DNA of 64,000 bases from Triatoma infestans (taxonomy: Eukaryota; Arthropoda; Insecta; Hemiptera; Reduviidae). The position numbers and the translations under genes were made by a program. Positions within the stretch are counted from its first letter, which is position 1. The number at the start of each line of letters is the position of its first letter. The stretch is taken from NCBI GenBank assembly GCA_011037195.1, contig JAAEAF010000117.1:62001-126000 (forward strand), given 5' to 3'. The notes under the pieces are model-generated. The model worked only from the letters and a program-made list of their open reading frames with translations, was not told where the DNA came from and did no database searches. Positions 44,067 through 56,200 of the stretch are shown in pieces.

Positions 44067-46909
44067 GATACTTTCCAGCTGTGCGGAACCAACCACCACA
44101 ACAATTTCTACTAGTCCCTTGGGCTTTGAAACGAAAGAAGAGATTCCATTGGTCAGCCAACCTCACATACCATCCATTCTAAGAAGCGGAGCAACAGAGG
44201 AGAAAAAAAAAGAGGACGTTATTTAAGGAAGAGTTATATCTCACTTGAAAGAAATGAAAGTATTAAAATAATGTTAACGAAAGTTAATTTTGCCACATAT
44301 TTAGAGTAACAGAAGTGCTATCAAAGTTTAGACGGTTTTATTTTTATTTTTTATTTTATTTTTATCATTTTGCATGTTTACAATTTATGAACTATTAAAA
44401 TTAATTGTGGTTTTTATAGTGATCTGATGGAATAACATTTAATATGACTGTTAAAGGAAACTTAATATAACGATTTGTGTAGCTTATGTAAAAATTGTAT
44501 TGCTCTAAGCTTCCTTCAAAATTCAAGATCTGAAAATTAGCAAGAGATTTGACAACTGGCGTCTATATTGGAGGAACTCTCATCAACTCTGGAGGACCGG
44601 AGCTCAAGTGTTTTGTGACAACTGAATTCCTCATAAATGGAAGTGGATATATATAAAGTGACGCTCGCACTGGAGAAAACGAACGACTCAGGATTCATTG
44701 GAAATTAGCACAAACTTCACAGATAATGGAGATTTTGATAGGAAGGTGAAGAGAAGTGTCGGCTGACTATTAGAATAGAATGAATGGTAAATTTATTGGT
44801 GAGAAGGACTCACATCATGGGATGATAGTACTTAATGATCGTGGGGAGTGAAGTTGTTCGCGTCCTAGATTGTTCTCATGTGCCCCCCCCCCCCCGAATC
44901 CAACTAAACTAAACAACATCAACCGCGCGACGCGATGTGAGGATGTTACTGCAGTCGATGAGGCAGAAAAGGGAAACGTTTTGCTATGGTATATTCTACA
45001 TATTCCTTCCACATCTACCGACACTATGTTCAATCTATAAACAAAAACAAGCATAGCTGCCACATTATATGTTCTAGTATGCTATGGATTTGGCTTTAAA
45101 ATCTCTCCTTTTATACCTCTGGCATTGGACTGTACAGTGTCTCCATGAAAAACAACTGTTTCGAGATTTCAAGAACAGAATTTATTGTTCGCCAGTTACA
45201 ATGGACAAACAATAATATATTATAAAAAATGGAACTGGTCAAGAAGATATGCTGAGGAGGCGGAATATGGAATATCTTGCTTCTTATATCGGCTGAGTAT
45301 TGCAAAATATAATGGAATCAAATGGTTGTGGTTGATTACAAAAGAAAGAAAATAAAAGATATTTGAGGTAATTTTAATATGTTGTCCTTATTTGAATGTG
45401 TAAATAAAAGCCCTATTATGTTCTTAAAGAATTACATAGCTAGATTAAATATTACTTTCATTCAATATTTCATTGAAACTATGAATATTTGAAGTTATAA
45501 TTTCATAAAGTTTTTGTGGTAAATATTTTTCGAAAATATACACAAAAATATAAAATACCATTTTCTTACTTAATAATCAATGAATTTACTAGTTGATATT
45601 TTTTTTAACTAAATATGACATTTATTTTAAGAAATTGTTTAATGTATTCAAATTCTGCTAACAGACGGTGACTTAAGATTCATGTATGGAAATGAAATGA
45701 CTATAGCTTCCAAAGGATGAGCATGATCCAGAAATTTACATCTGAAGAGTTCACATCCTGAAGGGGTCAGAGTTAAAAGTAGTTTATAAGTGGACAACCA
45801 AATTTAAGGTAATATTTTATTAGTGCTCAAAATATTGTATAAGATTAATATAATATAAGTTTGAGCCTTCTTTTAGTTATTCAAAATTCAGAAATTTGTT
45901 GCAGGTTATGTTGTTTTTCATTGCCAAAAATTAAGTAATTGAAATAACATTGGAGTACAAAGCCTTTCTAACTTGTCTTTGGAATAAAGATGGCTATCCT
46001 ATCATCCTTGGTCTTCTTGGCTCTGTGAACTGATCCAAGCAAATCTTTGTTGTCAACTTCTTCCCTATTCACTCCCCTAACGGTATTAGGTGTATTCTGT
46101 TTCTCCTGATATCTCCCAAATCTGATTTAACTATGTAAGATCTTGGAGTGTCGCTAGTCCAGTTACCTGTCCACTCCAAACACGCTGCCGTGAATCAGAG
46201 TTTCTTTTGCTTCTCTCTATTTTCTTATCTTTCTTCCTGAAATATTTGAGAACTGGCCCTTTCCGATTATGTCGCTCGGGCATTACTAGTAGGCTGCTTC
46301 TAATTTTCCTGCCAGGTAACGATTCCACTGGACTATAACAGCAATTCCTAGAGTGTTAGGTAGATGAATCTCAGTCTCTATTTTGGTTAGAATCTGAACC
46401 ATTTGTGGTAGGACATATGTCATGCCTCATCTGACGCAGTGAGTGAAGTAACTGTGGGCTGTGCCTTATGATATTGCTGTTGTTAAGATACGCCACCGGC
46501 AATTCATTACATTTTTCTTCCACCTGATTCATTCTTCTGGGTGATGGACGTTGAACTTTTGAGGTAGTAGTTGATAGCTGATAACATCTGCGTGGCTCAG
46601 GTTCATATTGGCTACGGATTGAACCACTCTCTTAATTATCTTCGACAATATTCCAGGGGTGATTCAAACTCATCGTTCATCCCCCCCCCAACTACTATGT
46701 AAAGATATCTACCTATTATGTAATAATTAAACAAAATACTCAACGTAACTCTATATTTATATATTAAACTATTTTCTTAAATTTAACATCTAATAGTTTT
46801 ATTATCAATCGTAATTTATTATCACAGCTTTATCACAAAGCCATTAAATAATGCAAATGCTCTATCCTACAGGTATGACCAGAAAATATCTGAAGCGTGC
46901 ATCAGTCTG
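44067..46909. other. Intergenic, repeat debris, no gene recognised
   Basis: Besides the C-rich tail piece at 44855-44945, 46000-46700 has somewhat higher G+C and a minus-strand frame of 65 codons (46328-46131) rich in Lys and Arg, which may be transposon debris. No family motif was recognised. Confidence 0.4.
44855..44945 (+). repeat. C-rich LINE-like tail fragment, copy 1
   Basis: TTCTCATGTGCC followed by a run of about 13 C and then CCAACTAAACTAAACAACATC. The same order (TTCTCACGTGCCCC ... CCAACTAAACAAACAACATC) recurs at 50328-50385. It probably derives from the 3' end of a LINE family. Confidence 0.6.
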
Positions 46910-47180
46910 AGTGAAATCACATGCTGACGGGTTTTCTCACGGAGTATTGTAGACTCAAGGGTACCTAAAGAAGTTGGGTCTACGCTATAGCACCTGTAGA
47001 TTCTCTGAGGAAATAGAGCATATTCCAATACACTTCCTAACGGAATGCGACGCTATCATCAAAAAAAGGTTTGAAAACTTGGGTATTTAGCGGGTTTGAT
47101 GGAAGATATACCCTCCCTGAGATTTCTCAAAGATCTTAACTTGGAAAGGTGCATGGTCTTAAATTTTTCTAGGGTAAGTG
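46910..47180 (+). pseudogene. LINE C-terminal remnant (Cys/His knuckle region)
   Basis: The frame GFLTEYCRLKGYLKKLGL ... STCRFSEEIEHIPIHFLTEC corresponds to the LTGHCGL...C-x2-C-x-EEET..H...C tail of R1/LOA-type ORF2, seen in better copies at 30900 and 62600. The second knuckle Cys has become Ser. A stop follows at about 47090. Confidence 0.75.
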
Positions 47181-48454
47181 ATCTCAACCTGAACCGGTAG
47201 GGGAAACACAATTGACTTCTTATGGTCACAGTGCTCTGTAGCCCAAAAAACTTAAATTTAATAAAGCTAGAGCTATGCGAATATAAGACTTCAGATTATA
47301 AAACTGCAGCAGGTTGAATTAGTTGCAGATTTTGCGGGATGTGGGGAGATATGCGTATTCTTAACTAATAATGAAGGTACTTTTGAAAACTGCAGCTCTA
47401 AACATACACATGAATACAGAGATTAAAATTCGATTTTAATCGAATCAATGAATTGTAAAAAAAAAAAATCTGTGAATATTCTCTCCTCGAAATAACTAAA
47501 GGCAAGAGTTTTGCTTCCGAGGAGCAGCCAGTGGCTCCTTTCCTTTTTCTCAGTCCACATACTTTTACATTCTTTTAACATGTCCTTCGGAGATTAGTCT
47601 CTTTCTGAATAGTCAAACTTCCTTTCTACCTGCTTGCTTCCTAACATCTCAACTCGATCATCCTAATCACATGGCTGTCTCATTTAAGTCTCTAGTTGCT
47701 TTATGTTGTTGTCATTCTCCCATATAGAAAATACAACTTGTTTTTTTTACGTTACCGTATGGAAACTGGCAAAACTTATCTCTCCAAATCCTTGAGTACT
47801 TTTTCTTTCGCACCTCGTTAGTGACCATGATACCTAACTTTGTTCAGAAATGCTCTTTACAGGTTCAAAGTGCACAGTTTTTTCATGTCTTAAAGTCGCT
47901 AACATGTTTAAAGTTTTAAGAGCGTAGCAACCCAAAATAAATGTTTTGCAAACTTTACTTTTATTGATTTCGCGAACATTCCCTAATAACTAGATTTATT
48001 TGCTACATTAAGTATTTAGATTTGAAATGATAAAAACGAATTGCTTTGAAAAATATTTGTTTCTTTGATAACATAATTAGTGTTCTCAGAAAACATAAAG
48101 TTCTGCTAGTTTTAAAGTTAATATTGTACGAATTTTTTTTTCTCTTTTAGATTGGATTCTTCAAGAAGTAAATATCAAGAAAGTTTAAATAACAAGAAGC
48201 ACCAAATATCAACAAATATTTTGTATAATCCTTGTTCTTTTCGAAATTAAAAAAAAAAAAAAATGACATGGTTGTTACAATTGTTACATTGAAACCACCT
48301 ATGAATATTTTTTGAAATTTATGTAAAAATGTTTAAGAATAACAAATCCGATAATTTTATTAACATTGTCTCCTTACAATCTCTATTTCATTATTTAAAT
48401 GTGGTATTCTTTGGAGAAAGAAAATAATGAGTAAGAGAGCAAAGAATATAGAAG
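47181..48454. other. Intergenic, nothing recognised
   Basis: No coding frame or shared repeat. A T-rich tract with an AG acceptor-like site at 48150 leads into no usable frame. Confidence 0.4.
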
Positions 48455-48630
48455 TATCTGGTATTTTATCCGTCGTAGCATGCATATTTATGTTCTTCCT
48501 GACCGGTTTCGGATTTTCATCCATCGTCAGAGCAAATTAACCAAGTTCGTGTAGAGAGTTCACTTCAACGTAATGTTTCTGTTGCTTGTTACTCGCACTT
48601 GTTGGTTGTATATAATTATGTGGGTGATAT
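48455..48630 (-). repeat. Penelope-type terminal fragment with hammerhead-like core
   Basis: A piece with GCATGCTACGACGGATAAAA on the minus strand parallels the AGGCTACCACGGAAAATGTC segment beside the palindrome at 44 kb. The flank (48550-48620, AACGTAATGTTTCTGTT) repeats at 49115-49165, so two partial copies lie about 600 bases apart. Confidence 0.6.
48497..48534 (-). ncRNA. Hammerhead-like ribozyme motif, 48.5 kb
   Basis: Minus strand: CTGACGA (48530-48524), one unpaired T, stem II GGAT-GAAA-ATCC, GAAA, ACCGGT, C17 at 48501, then AGGAA. Stem I pairs AGGAA with TTGCT at 4 of 5 positions. The stem II sequence differs completely from the 44 kb copies but still pairs, which is covariation. Confidence 0.6.
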
Positions 48631-48823
48631 TCAACAATGTAGAAGTATATCAAGATATTGCTAATCCCTGGCCGAATAGGTATAGGTTAAGGATAAATAA
48701 ATTAGAAACAATGAAGATGTTATCTTGATTAGATAATAAAGATATTCACATAAAAAAAATGACGAATGGATGGATATTTATAAGAATATAAAGATATGAT
48801 TTTAGTTGGAAATGTTTGTGAGT

Positions 48824-49030
48824 GTGCCGGCCTGATGAGGACAAGATTTCTTCTACTGCGGACAAGTAATCTCGAAGCCACGAGTTTCATGACGGAGCCA
48901 CTTTCAGCTTTGCTAGGCCTGATTTCAGCTTTGCTAAGCTGAAGGATGTGCTATAATCCCACGGGATTCACAATAGACCTCGCAGCTGGAAGAGGCTTTG
49001 CCCTCCCCGTTCTTCAATCTAATCTAATCT
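48824..49030 (+). pseudogene. 3' end of a LINE (same family as 62306-63400)
   Basis: The frame reads CECAGLMRTRFLL then EATSFMTEPLSALLGLI, nearly the same as the C-terminus of the LINE at 62387 (CECAGLARFRFLQL, ESFMTEPLSALLGLIRR). It is followed by a 3'UTR with GATTCACAATAGACCTC and a TCTAATCTAATCT tail. A local duplication of the AGCTTTGCTA segment is present. Confidence 0.8.
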
Positions 49031-49149
49031 AGTTGAATATGTGGATGGGTAACGCATGCTGGATAACATCTGGTATTTTATTCGTTTCAGCATGCATATT
49101 TCTTATATTTCAAGTTCAACGCAATGTTTCTGTTACACTCGACACTTGT

Positions 49150-50215
49150 TGGTTTTCAACAAGTTCAAGACATCACTAGCGGGTGGTGTGGTTCGGTGGG
49201 ATTTGAAGATTAATTCGACGAAAACCATTGTCATAACCTTTACTAGGGAAAGAACACTTTCCACACCTGAAAAGTATCCGGCTGCCGAAGCAGAATTTAG
49301 TGGAAATAGGAGGTCAAGTAGCTGGCGGTGTCTTGATAGTAAACTTCCATGGAATAAACATATTGAGTCAATTGTTAGTAAGGCGCTCTCATGACGTTAG
49401 GAGGATGGCGGACAAGTTCTGGGGATGCCCCTCGAGTATCCTACGGTGGATGGACACCAGATGGTGAGACCTGTTATCACCAGTAATGTGGTTTAAGAAG
49501 ACCATCAGTCAAGAAGGCTTTTGGCAAGATACAGCAGCTCGCAAGCTTAAGCATGGCGGGAGCTATGCGGACTTATCCCACTGCTGGGATTGAGGTTATC
49601 CTCAATCTGTCACCTCTGCACTTTTTGGTGGAGGGGGCTACTAAGGGAGCTCTCCTCAGGACCCCAAGGGGGTATGGAAGAAGGGCGTAGTCATCTTTAC
49701 CTCTGGCCCCTTTACCTGGAACCTCCCTTACGATGGTATGATTAAGAAATAAGCTTCATTAGAAACTTTTCCCTGAAGCTGGACACCAAGAGAGAGTGGA
49801 GCGAAGGATCCGCTCTGGTGGGCATCAGGGAACATGCCATTAAATGGTATACGGACGGGCCTAAGACCCTCGAGGGGACTGGAGCTGGAGTGGTTGGGCC
49901 AAGGACCAAGAGCGCTTTTATTATCAGCTCTAAAATGGTTTGGGAATGCCTAGATAAAGTTAATGACGTAGCAGGAGGAATAAAGTCACCCTCTGGTAGA
50001 TGCCAGGACATGTTGGCATTGAAGAGAATGAGATGGCCGATGTAGCAAAGATAGGTGCCGCATCTCCGCTTCTAGAGCCTGGACTTTTTTGTGAGGACAC
50101 TGACCAGTTTTACTTAGAAGAACATAGGAAGGAGGAGGAGGATGTAAAGAGGTCTCAACTCTGGAACTCCCTCTCAGAACTGCGGCAGGCCAAGGTCATA
50201 TTTGATTCGATTATT
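49150..50215 (+). pseudogene. LINE fragment: RT C-terminal part and RNase H
   Basis: RT thumb/palm end: LKINSTKTIVITFTRERTL, then LDSKLPWNKHIESIVSKA, then a broken frame with FWGCPSS. RNase H: IKWYTDGPKTLEGTGAGVVG at 49840-49900, then MPGHVGIEENEMADVAKIGA at 50000-50060. Stops and shifts separate the blocks. The RNase H first Asp (TDG) and the final GHxG..ENE..AD block are recognisable; the middle acidic motifs are lost. It is 5'-truncated. Confidence 0.8.
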
Positions 50216-50299
50216 ATTTTACAGAATAAACAATTCCTATCAAAATAATGAGATCAAAATTTGATTGAAAAGTTAATTTCGCCACACAAGAGAAAATTT

Positions 50300-50395
50300 A
50301 CATGTTTATATTTTGCTATCTGGGGAGGGAGATCATTCTCACGTGCCCCTTGGATATCCAACTAAACAAACAACATCAGTCGCCAGCGCAGCCTT
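50300..50395 (+). repeat. C-rich LINE-like tail fragment, copy 2
   Basis: GATCATTCTCACGTGCCCC then CCAACTAAACAAACAACATC, similar to 44855-44945. Its position soon after the RNase H fragment suggests it is the 3'UTR of that LINE. Confidence 0.5.
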
Positions 50396-50487
50396 TTTAT
50401 ACTGAGCCAAAGTCATGGCGTCGGGGGAAAATAAAAAATTGCCATTAACTAATTACAATTAAATATTTTTGAATGATAATCAAAATT

Positions 50488-50907
50488 TTATTTATAAACA
50501 TTTCTGTTATTCAAAATGTTTTTTGGACAACTTCGCCGAAGAAATCTTCTTACCAGTTTTTTCATTAGTATATTATTTATTATTTCCCGCATCTGTGTTT
50601 TTTTCAGATCTATATATAAATCTTGATTTACATATTGATTTAACTTTAATTCTTGTTTTCTTACATTTATACTATCTGCTTGCTCTGTGACAAAAGGTTT
50701 AGCACCTAAATGGATATCAGGATTTTCTAAAATAATGGAATTTTCATCATGTTTATATAATTCTTGAACTGATGTCGGATTTATAAACATTGGTAAATGA
50801 TTTTTGTTGTCGTCTAAAAATGTTAGTACTAAATCTTCAATACGATTACGTTTACCACTCATTATATTCACCAAAATATCCAAACATTCTTGAAAATCAA
50901 ATGGTAT
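50488..50907 (-). CDS. Orphan terminal exon, unknown protein
   Basis: A minus-strand open frame of 139 codons begins exactly at a splice acceptor (TTTTCCAG, exon start 50907, phase 0) with IPFDFQECLDILVNIMSGKR and ends at a stop at 50488. Composition is mixed, with hydrophobic and charged residues alternating in a helix-like way. It has no transposase, RT or gag motif and no low-complexity sequence, so it looks like the last exon of a host gene whose upstream exons would lie at higher coordinates. None could be matched between 50.9 kb and the window end. It could equally be a retained fragment of a lost gene. Confidence 0.4.
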   Translation of the reverse strand: MPFDFQECLDILVNIMSGKRNRIEDLVLTFLDDNKNHLPMFINPTSVQELYKHDENSIILENPDIHLGAKPFVTEQADSINVRKQELKLNQYVNQDLYIDLKKTQMREIINNILMKKLVRRFLRRSCPKNILNNRNVYK

Positions 50908-51252
50908 CTGGAAAATTGGTTTATTAACATATTATTAATTATACAAGTAAAAAATATCTGTATAATAATTGGTTGATATTATTTTGAAAAGAATCTAGAA
51001 AAATAAAGGGATATAATTATAAGGGAGAATGAAAGTAAGATGTGCAAGCTTATTTTCATCAACCCCATTATCCCTAAAGAAAAACCTGCTTTGTCTATGC
51101 CTGAATAAATTCGACAAATTTATGAACTGAATAGGTTTTCACAAACATTTTCGCACCATGAAAGATGGTTTCCCTTTCTCGGTCATTTTTATCTGCTTTC
51201 ATCGGCTAGTTTTAACTGATTTATTAATGAAAAATCCTTGAGTCTCCGGATT

Positions 51253-51363
51253 GTGGTTTGCTAAAAACCGATGATTCGCCCATGTTAAGTGAGTCTCTTC
51301 AGGGTTGTTAAAATAACGCAACCGTCGGTTACATGGGCGAAACGTCGTCTTTAAGCAAACCAC
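51253..51363 (+). ncRNA. Long-armed hammerhead-like motif, 51.3 kb
   Basis: Stem I pairs GTGGTTTGCT (51253-51262) perfectly with AGCAAACCAC (51354-51363). Inside are CCGATGA (51268-51274, one change from CTGATGA), a long stem II of TTCGCCCATGT against ACATGGGCGAA enclosing about 45 bases, GAAA at 51339-51342, the minimal stem III ACGT and C17 at 51346. The U4-to-C change in the core may abolish catalysis. Confidence 0.5.
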
Positions 51364-51519
51364 TGACTCGAGTTAATTTCAAAACCAGAGAGATTGTGGA
51401 AACCCAAGTTTTTTTCATGAAAATGGCCACGGAAAGACCTAAAAGATCAGATTTCCTCCTAATTTCGAATTGCGTAGATACGAAATTTGATACGTACTTT
51501 TGAATATGTAATTTCAAAC

Positions 51520-51800
51520 TCAGCAATGGCAGTAACTAATTTTGAATTTTATAATACTATTTCCTGATAGCATCATAATGAATGATTTTTGTCCTAATTG
51601 TAAAACGAAAGAGGTTTCTCCAAGATTTTTTTTTACGGCACAATGGCTCTTTGGAATGGTGCCTGTGCTCTTTGGCAGTTTTAATTTATTATATTCTATA
51701 CAACTATTCAAGTTATTTACTTTCTATTACTGTAGTAAAAGAATCTGTTGTGATCCTATCAAATTTTTCGATAATGCGTTTGAGGTCCCGTGAATAAAAA
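51520..51800. other. Overlapping unassigned frames
   Basis: Open frames of 60-85 codons occur on both strands with no recognisable domain. The minus strand has two adjacent frames (51800-51720 and 51711-51520) that could be one frameshifted remnant. Probably repeat debris. Confidence 0.25.
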
Positions 51801-52017
51801 AATAAAAAAAATTTGAAAGCACCATTCCATTAATGTAGTTAATATAAATATTAAGTTGACAAATTTTGTTTAAACCTGGACATTTTTATTCAGTTGCGTC
51901 CAACATAATTACAGAGATGGTAAGGTACATGCTGGTTAGCACCTATGGCTGATATTTATTTAAATGTAATTACATTATGGTCCACAAATCAGCGCCCTTA
52001 TTTAGTGTGTATGTGTG

Positions 52018-52047
52018 TGAGAGAGAGAGAGAGAGAACGAGAGAGAT
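52018..52047. repeat. (GA)n microsatellite
   Basis: A GAGAGAGAGAGAGAGA run with one interruption. Confidence 0.85.
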
Positions 52048-52187
52048 CAATAAAATACCTCAAAACGAAAGATCGTTTTGAACGCTAAAATCGTTCCTAA
52101 TTTTAAAAGCTTTAAAAACCTAAGTAGCAAAAAAGTGATTGACGCATTTTCTTATTTAATTTTGTGTGTACGTTTGCTAGATAAAAA

Positions 52188-53036
52188 AAAAAATCTGGTG
52201 TGAAGCACTCACACAATATTCTCTTATTCCAGATCACAAAATTATAACTAACACATTTTTTATAGTTAGTGTAACAAATTTAATGAAATTCGTCGAAAAC
52301 TGAAAAAAAAACTGTTCAGTTAAAGTGCACTTCCGGTTTACTAATTTTCTTGAAGCTTGGAATTTTGGCCATATATTTATTTTTAATTAATTTTGTTTGG
52401 ATGATAGTATTGTATATAATCAACTATAATAATAGCACTTCAGAGAATAACATACCAATCCCCTAAAAGCCCTTATATAAATTTTTCTAGAGAAATAAAA
52501 ATAGTAGATCTTTGTATGTTTAGTTTATATTCCAAGTTTAAAGAAAATCGTCGGAGCCATTTTTGAGAAAATCGCGAAAAAGTGAAAAAAAAATCATTTT
52601 AGTAAAGTGGTAAAGTAAACGCACTTCCGGTCATCCGTTTTTTTTTTTCAAACCCGAAATTTCAACAACATATTTCATTCTCATTAAATTATTTAGATGA
52701 CAGAATTGTCTAATAAACTGAAATAGCACTTTAGATGAAACCTAACCCCACCCCTTCTCCATAACTGTCCTTAAATGAATTTTCCCGGAGAAATGTTTCA
52801 AATAAAAGTTGTAGCTCTTTCTATGTGTAGTTGAAGAAAAGTTAAAGAAAATCGTCGCAGCCATTTTTGAGAAAATCGCAAAAAAGTAAAAAAAAAAACA
52901 ACTAGTAAAGTGGTAATTCCGGTTGAGGAAGTTTGACAGATAACATACTGTCAGATCCCATGGTGATATCTAAACGGAATATCAACTTTCAACTTCCTAC
53001 GGTTTTTCGTTTTTGAACTATGCTGTTCATGTGAAT

Positions 53037-53087
<51 letters not shown>

Positions 53088-53217
53088 AGACCATTTGCTA
53101 AAAACCACTTTTTGGACTCAGGGGATCTCAAAACGGATATTTCCGGTGAAAACTCGATATCGAAAATTTGGCACGATTACAATACTTCCTCTTACTAGGA
53201 GTGAGAGAAAGTAATAA
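52188..53217 (+). repeat. Repeat family A, full-length copy 2
   Basis: It begins with an A-run and TCTGGTGTGAAGCACTCACA and ends ACTAGGAGTGAGAGAAAGTAA. TTCCGG markers at 52331, 52625 and 52917 give internal periods of 294 and 292 bases. It is colinear with 9950-10955. The (AC)n run at 53041 replaces a short ACACACAC stretch in copy 1. Confidence 0.88.
53040..53087. repeat. (AC)n microsatellite inside family A
   Basis: About 23 uninterrupted AC dinucleotides. Copy 1 has only ACACACACAC at the same place (near 10812), so the array expanded within this copy. Confidence 0.95.
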
Positions 53218-56200
53218 ATTGAATATTATAAAACGTATTATAATATTGTTAACTTTACGTTCTTAGTAATGTTCTTAAGCTTAACGGCTAATGTGAAGTT
53301 AATATTTCTCTTCATTAGAGTTTTAATCACCCAGTTCTTTTTCCTTCCTTTGTTTTAAATTCAAAAATTTATTAATTATAATTTTAGAACTTTTTCTTTA
53401 TTTTGTAAACACACTTGATAGTGCTCGTGTGGGCAACCTGTATAAAAGTATATATTTCTTTTCTTTTCTGTCTAAGAGTTAATTAATTTTAACTCGAGAA
53501 AAGGAAATAAAGAGAAAAAGAAATAATTCTCGAGAGAAATAAATAATTCGAGAAAAAGAAAATTTTATTATTATAAAAGAATATATTATTATTTGTTATT
53601 TGTTTATATAATGATATTTCTTTAATAATCAATAAGTAAGACTGATGTAGCGTACAATTGACTTGATTCACAAGAAGAAGTGTTCATTTACCAAACTCCC
53701 ACCAGCTCCATGCTGAGATCAAGAACAAGGTTTAAGTTTAAAGGCGCGCTTTATGGCATCAATAAGAACTTCCTGGAAGTTTGGAAAGCTTTCACGATTA
53801 GAAGATTAGGGTATGGATTCGAAACTTCTTCTGGTGGAAGAAGATGATAAGGTGTTTGATGAAGTAAATTTTCATGTATGTTAAGATAATATACCAAGAA
53901 GTTGGGGAATTTTTCTAAAAATTTTTGTTGGTGACGTAATGTTCAATAGGCTCACTTGTTCGTTCTTCATAAAATCAAATTTCTTAAATCCATTATTTTC
54001 TTAATAATGGTTTTTTTATAGCAACAATATGCAATTTTATGAAAATTTAAAACAGACTAGTCTATCACATCAGTGTAAATAGGAAACCAAGGAAATTCTT
54101 CACATATAGAAAATACGGACGAATACCATGTGGTATTTCTAAAACATTAAATTTGTCCGAGTCAACATGAATTTCTTGATACAAAAAATGATTTTGTGGT
54201 AACTAAATCCCAAAATTAATTTTGTTTTCAAAGTGTATTGGAATTGGATGGCATATTCAATTGGAACTTTGATCGTTCCTCATAAGCTCTTAAAATTATT
54301 GTTTTGTTTTTATAGTAAAAGTATGTTATTTTATGAGAAATCGTTGGATCCATTTTCGAAACAATTTCGGAAAAGTGGAAAAAAAACTATTGGGAAAAGT
54401 CGCCATTCGGATTAAGGATTTTGATTGAAACCTTTATTTTGAAACAAATGTTCTTACCTAATTTTTCCCTCTTGCAAATGATATATGAATCATTCAAAAC
54501 AGTTGGGCTGATTTATTCAAAATTTATTTATTAGCATTTCTTTGGATCTTTGGTGGTAGTTGTGAGAAGGAGAGAATAGATATGAATTAGGTATGTGAAG
54601 AAGAAATGCACTGAACTATAATGAATTAGAAATATTGAATAACTGCAAGGACTTTACACTGATGAATGATATTGAGAATAAGGTAACGAGAGAATAATTA
54701 AGAGAGAGGCAGACTTGGCTGAGAATAAAAAGTAGAATGATGTTGACTGACTGGTGTTGATCACTGTTCTAAAACTGTTTCTTTATTTAGGGTTAACTCT
54801 AAATAAATGGAATTCTTCCTCGCTAGTTTGGCTTAGATAAAAGTAATGATCGGATCCCATTGATTTCGGACCCCTGGCACTTTGTATCCTAAGAATCTTT
54901 AATGATTCGGACGAACTTTTACGTAGATATTGTTTAGTATTTGGGAATCAAACTTTCCTTTTTTTTTCTTTTTAATTATAAAGAAAAGTAAATCAATTTT
55001 CTGTAAACTCTCAGATTCTGCTATCGCCATGGCGTTGCAATGTGATCAAATTACGTAATCAAAAGTGAAACTTTTGAGGGCAATGCCATATTATTTATGT
55101 CTAAGAAGTAATTACACAAAAATAAAATTAAGACTTTATATGAACAAATGGTAGATTTTTATTATCTAATGAGACTAATTATTTAGGCAATTCATATCGC
55201 ACTCATAGAATTGGATTAGATTGCTGGAGACTAGCTTTTTAAGAAAAAATTAATAAAAATATAATACAAAATTGATAAGAACTGAATAAACAAGAATATT
55301 AATTTTTATTATGAAGTTTATTATTCAGTTCAAACATGAGATTCCGTATCATCGCTCCATAAAAAATGTATTCTAATCATTCAAAGCATGGAAAAAAAAA
55401 ATTCTTAGTCAAATCAAATTTCTACTTTTTCTACTTCTTTGCTTTTTTATGTTTTCATTTTAATTTGAATTATATATTAAATTTTTTTCATATTTAATTA
55501 AATTTAGATTTATTATTTATTTATTTTTTTCCCCATTTTTTATATTAAATTCATAAAACATGTAAACCCCTTCGTATATATTTTTATATAAATAAAACAT
55601 GGGATAAATATATTATTACAACAACTTTATAGATATAAAGTAGTATACTTTCAACATATTTTCTCAGGGGAGATACTAGGCCATGGAGTTTGTCAATTTA
55701 ACTGGCGCCTAGTTGTTCTAGCTCTCACGGGAATCTAGAGGTCCTGAGATCATACACTCTGATTTGTTCACGTCTCTTCACTTTTAGTAACTTCACGTCT
55801 TAATTTTTCTAATTTTTCTGACATTTAACATTTTATTAAATTATTATTGAAATAAATATATATATATAAACAATATTAAATATGAATAACATATGTAATA
55901 AATAAAATAAAAAATGGTATAAAACAATTAATATCTGCCAATTTACAAATATTTTTTCATACCTTAAAAAACAAAAACAAATAAGAATTAATGTATTTCA
56001 TTTATAATTTTAAATTGGTGTTAATAAAATTAATGTGTAATAACAATAATCTACAAATACATAATAATTTCATAATAAAAACAATATATTATGGTAAAAA
56101 AGAAAGTGGTGTAACTTTATTGCATTGCTACAATAATCAGGCTCCGTATAGATGTTACTAATTTTTGTAGCGCATAGCATCGCTGCTGTTTTCCATCTTA

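Noticed and set aside
46131..46328. 65-codon Lys/Arg-rich minus-strand frame as a host gene
   Set aside because: Several nearby frames are broken in a way typical of transposon debris, and no family could be identified either way.
53040..53198. Frame encoding a Thr-His repeat
   Set aside because: It is translation of the (AC)n microsatellite within repeat family A.
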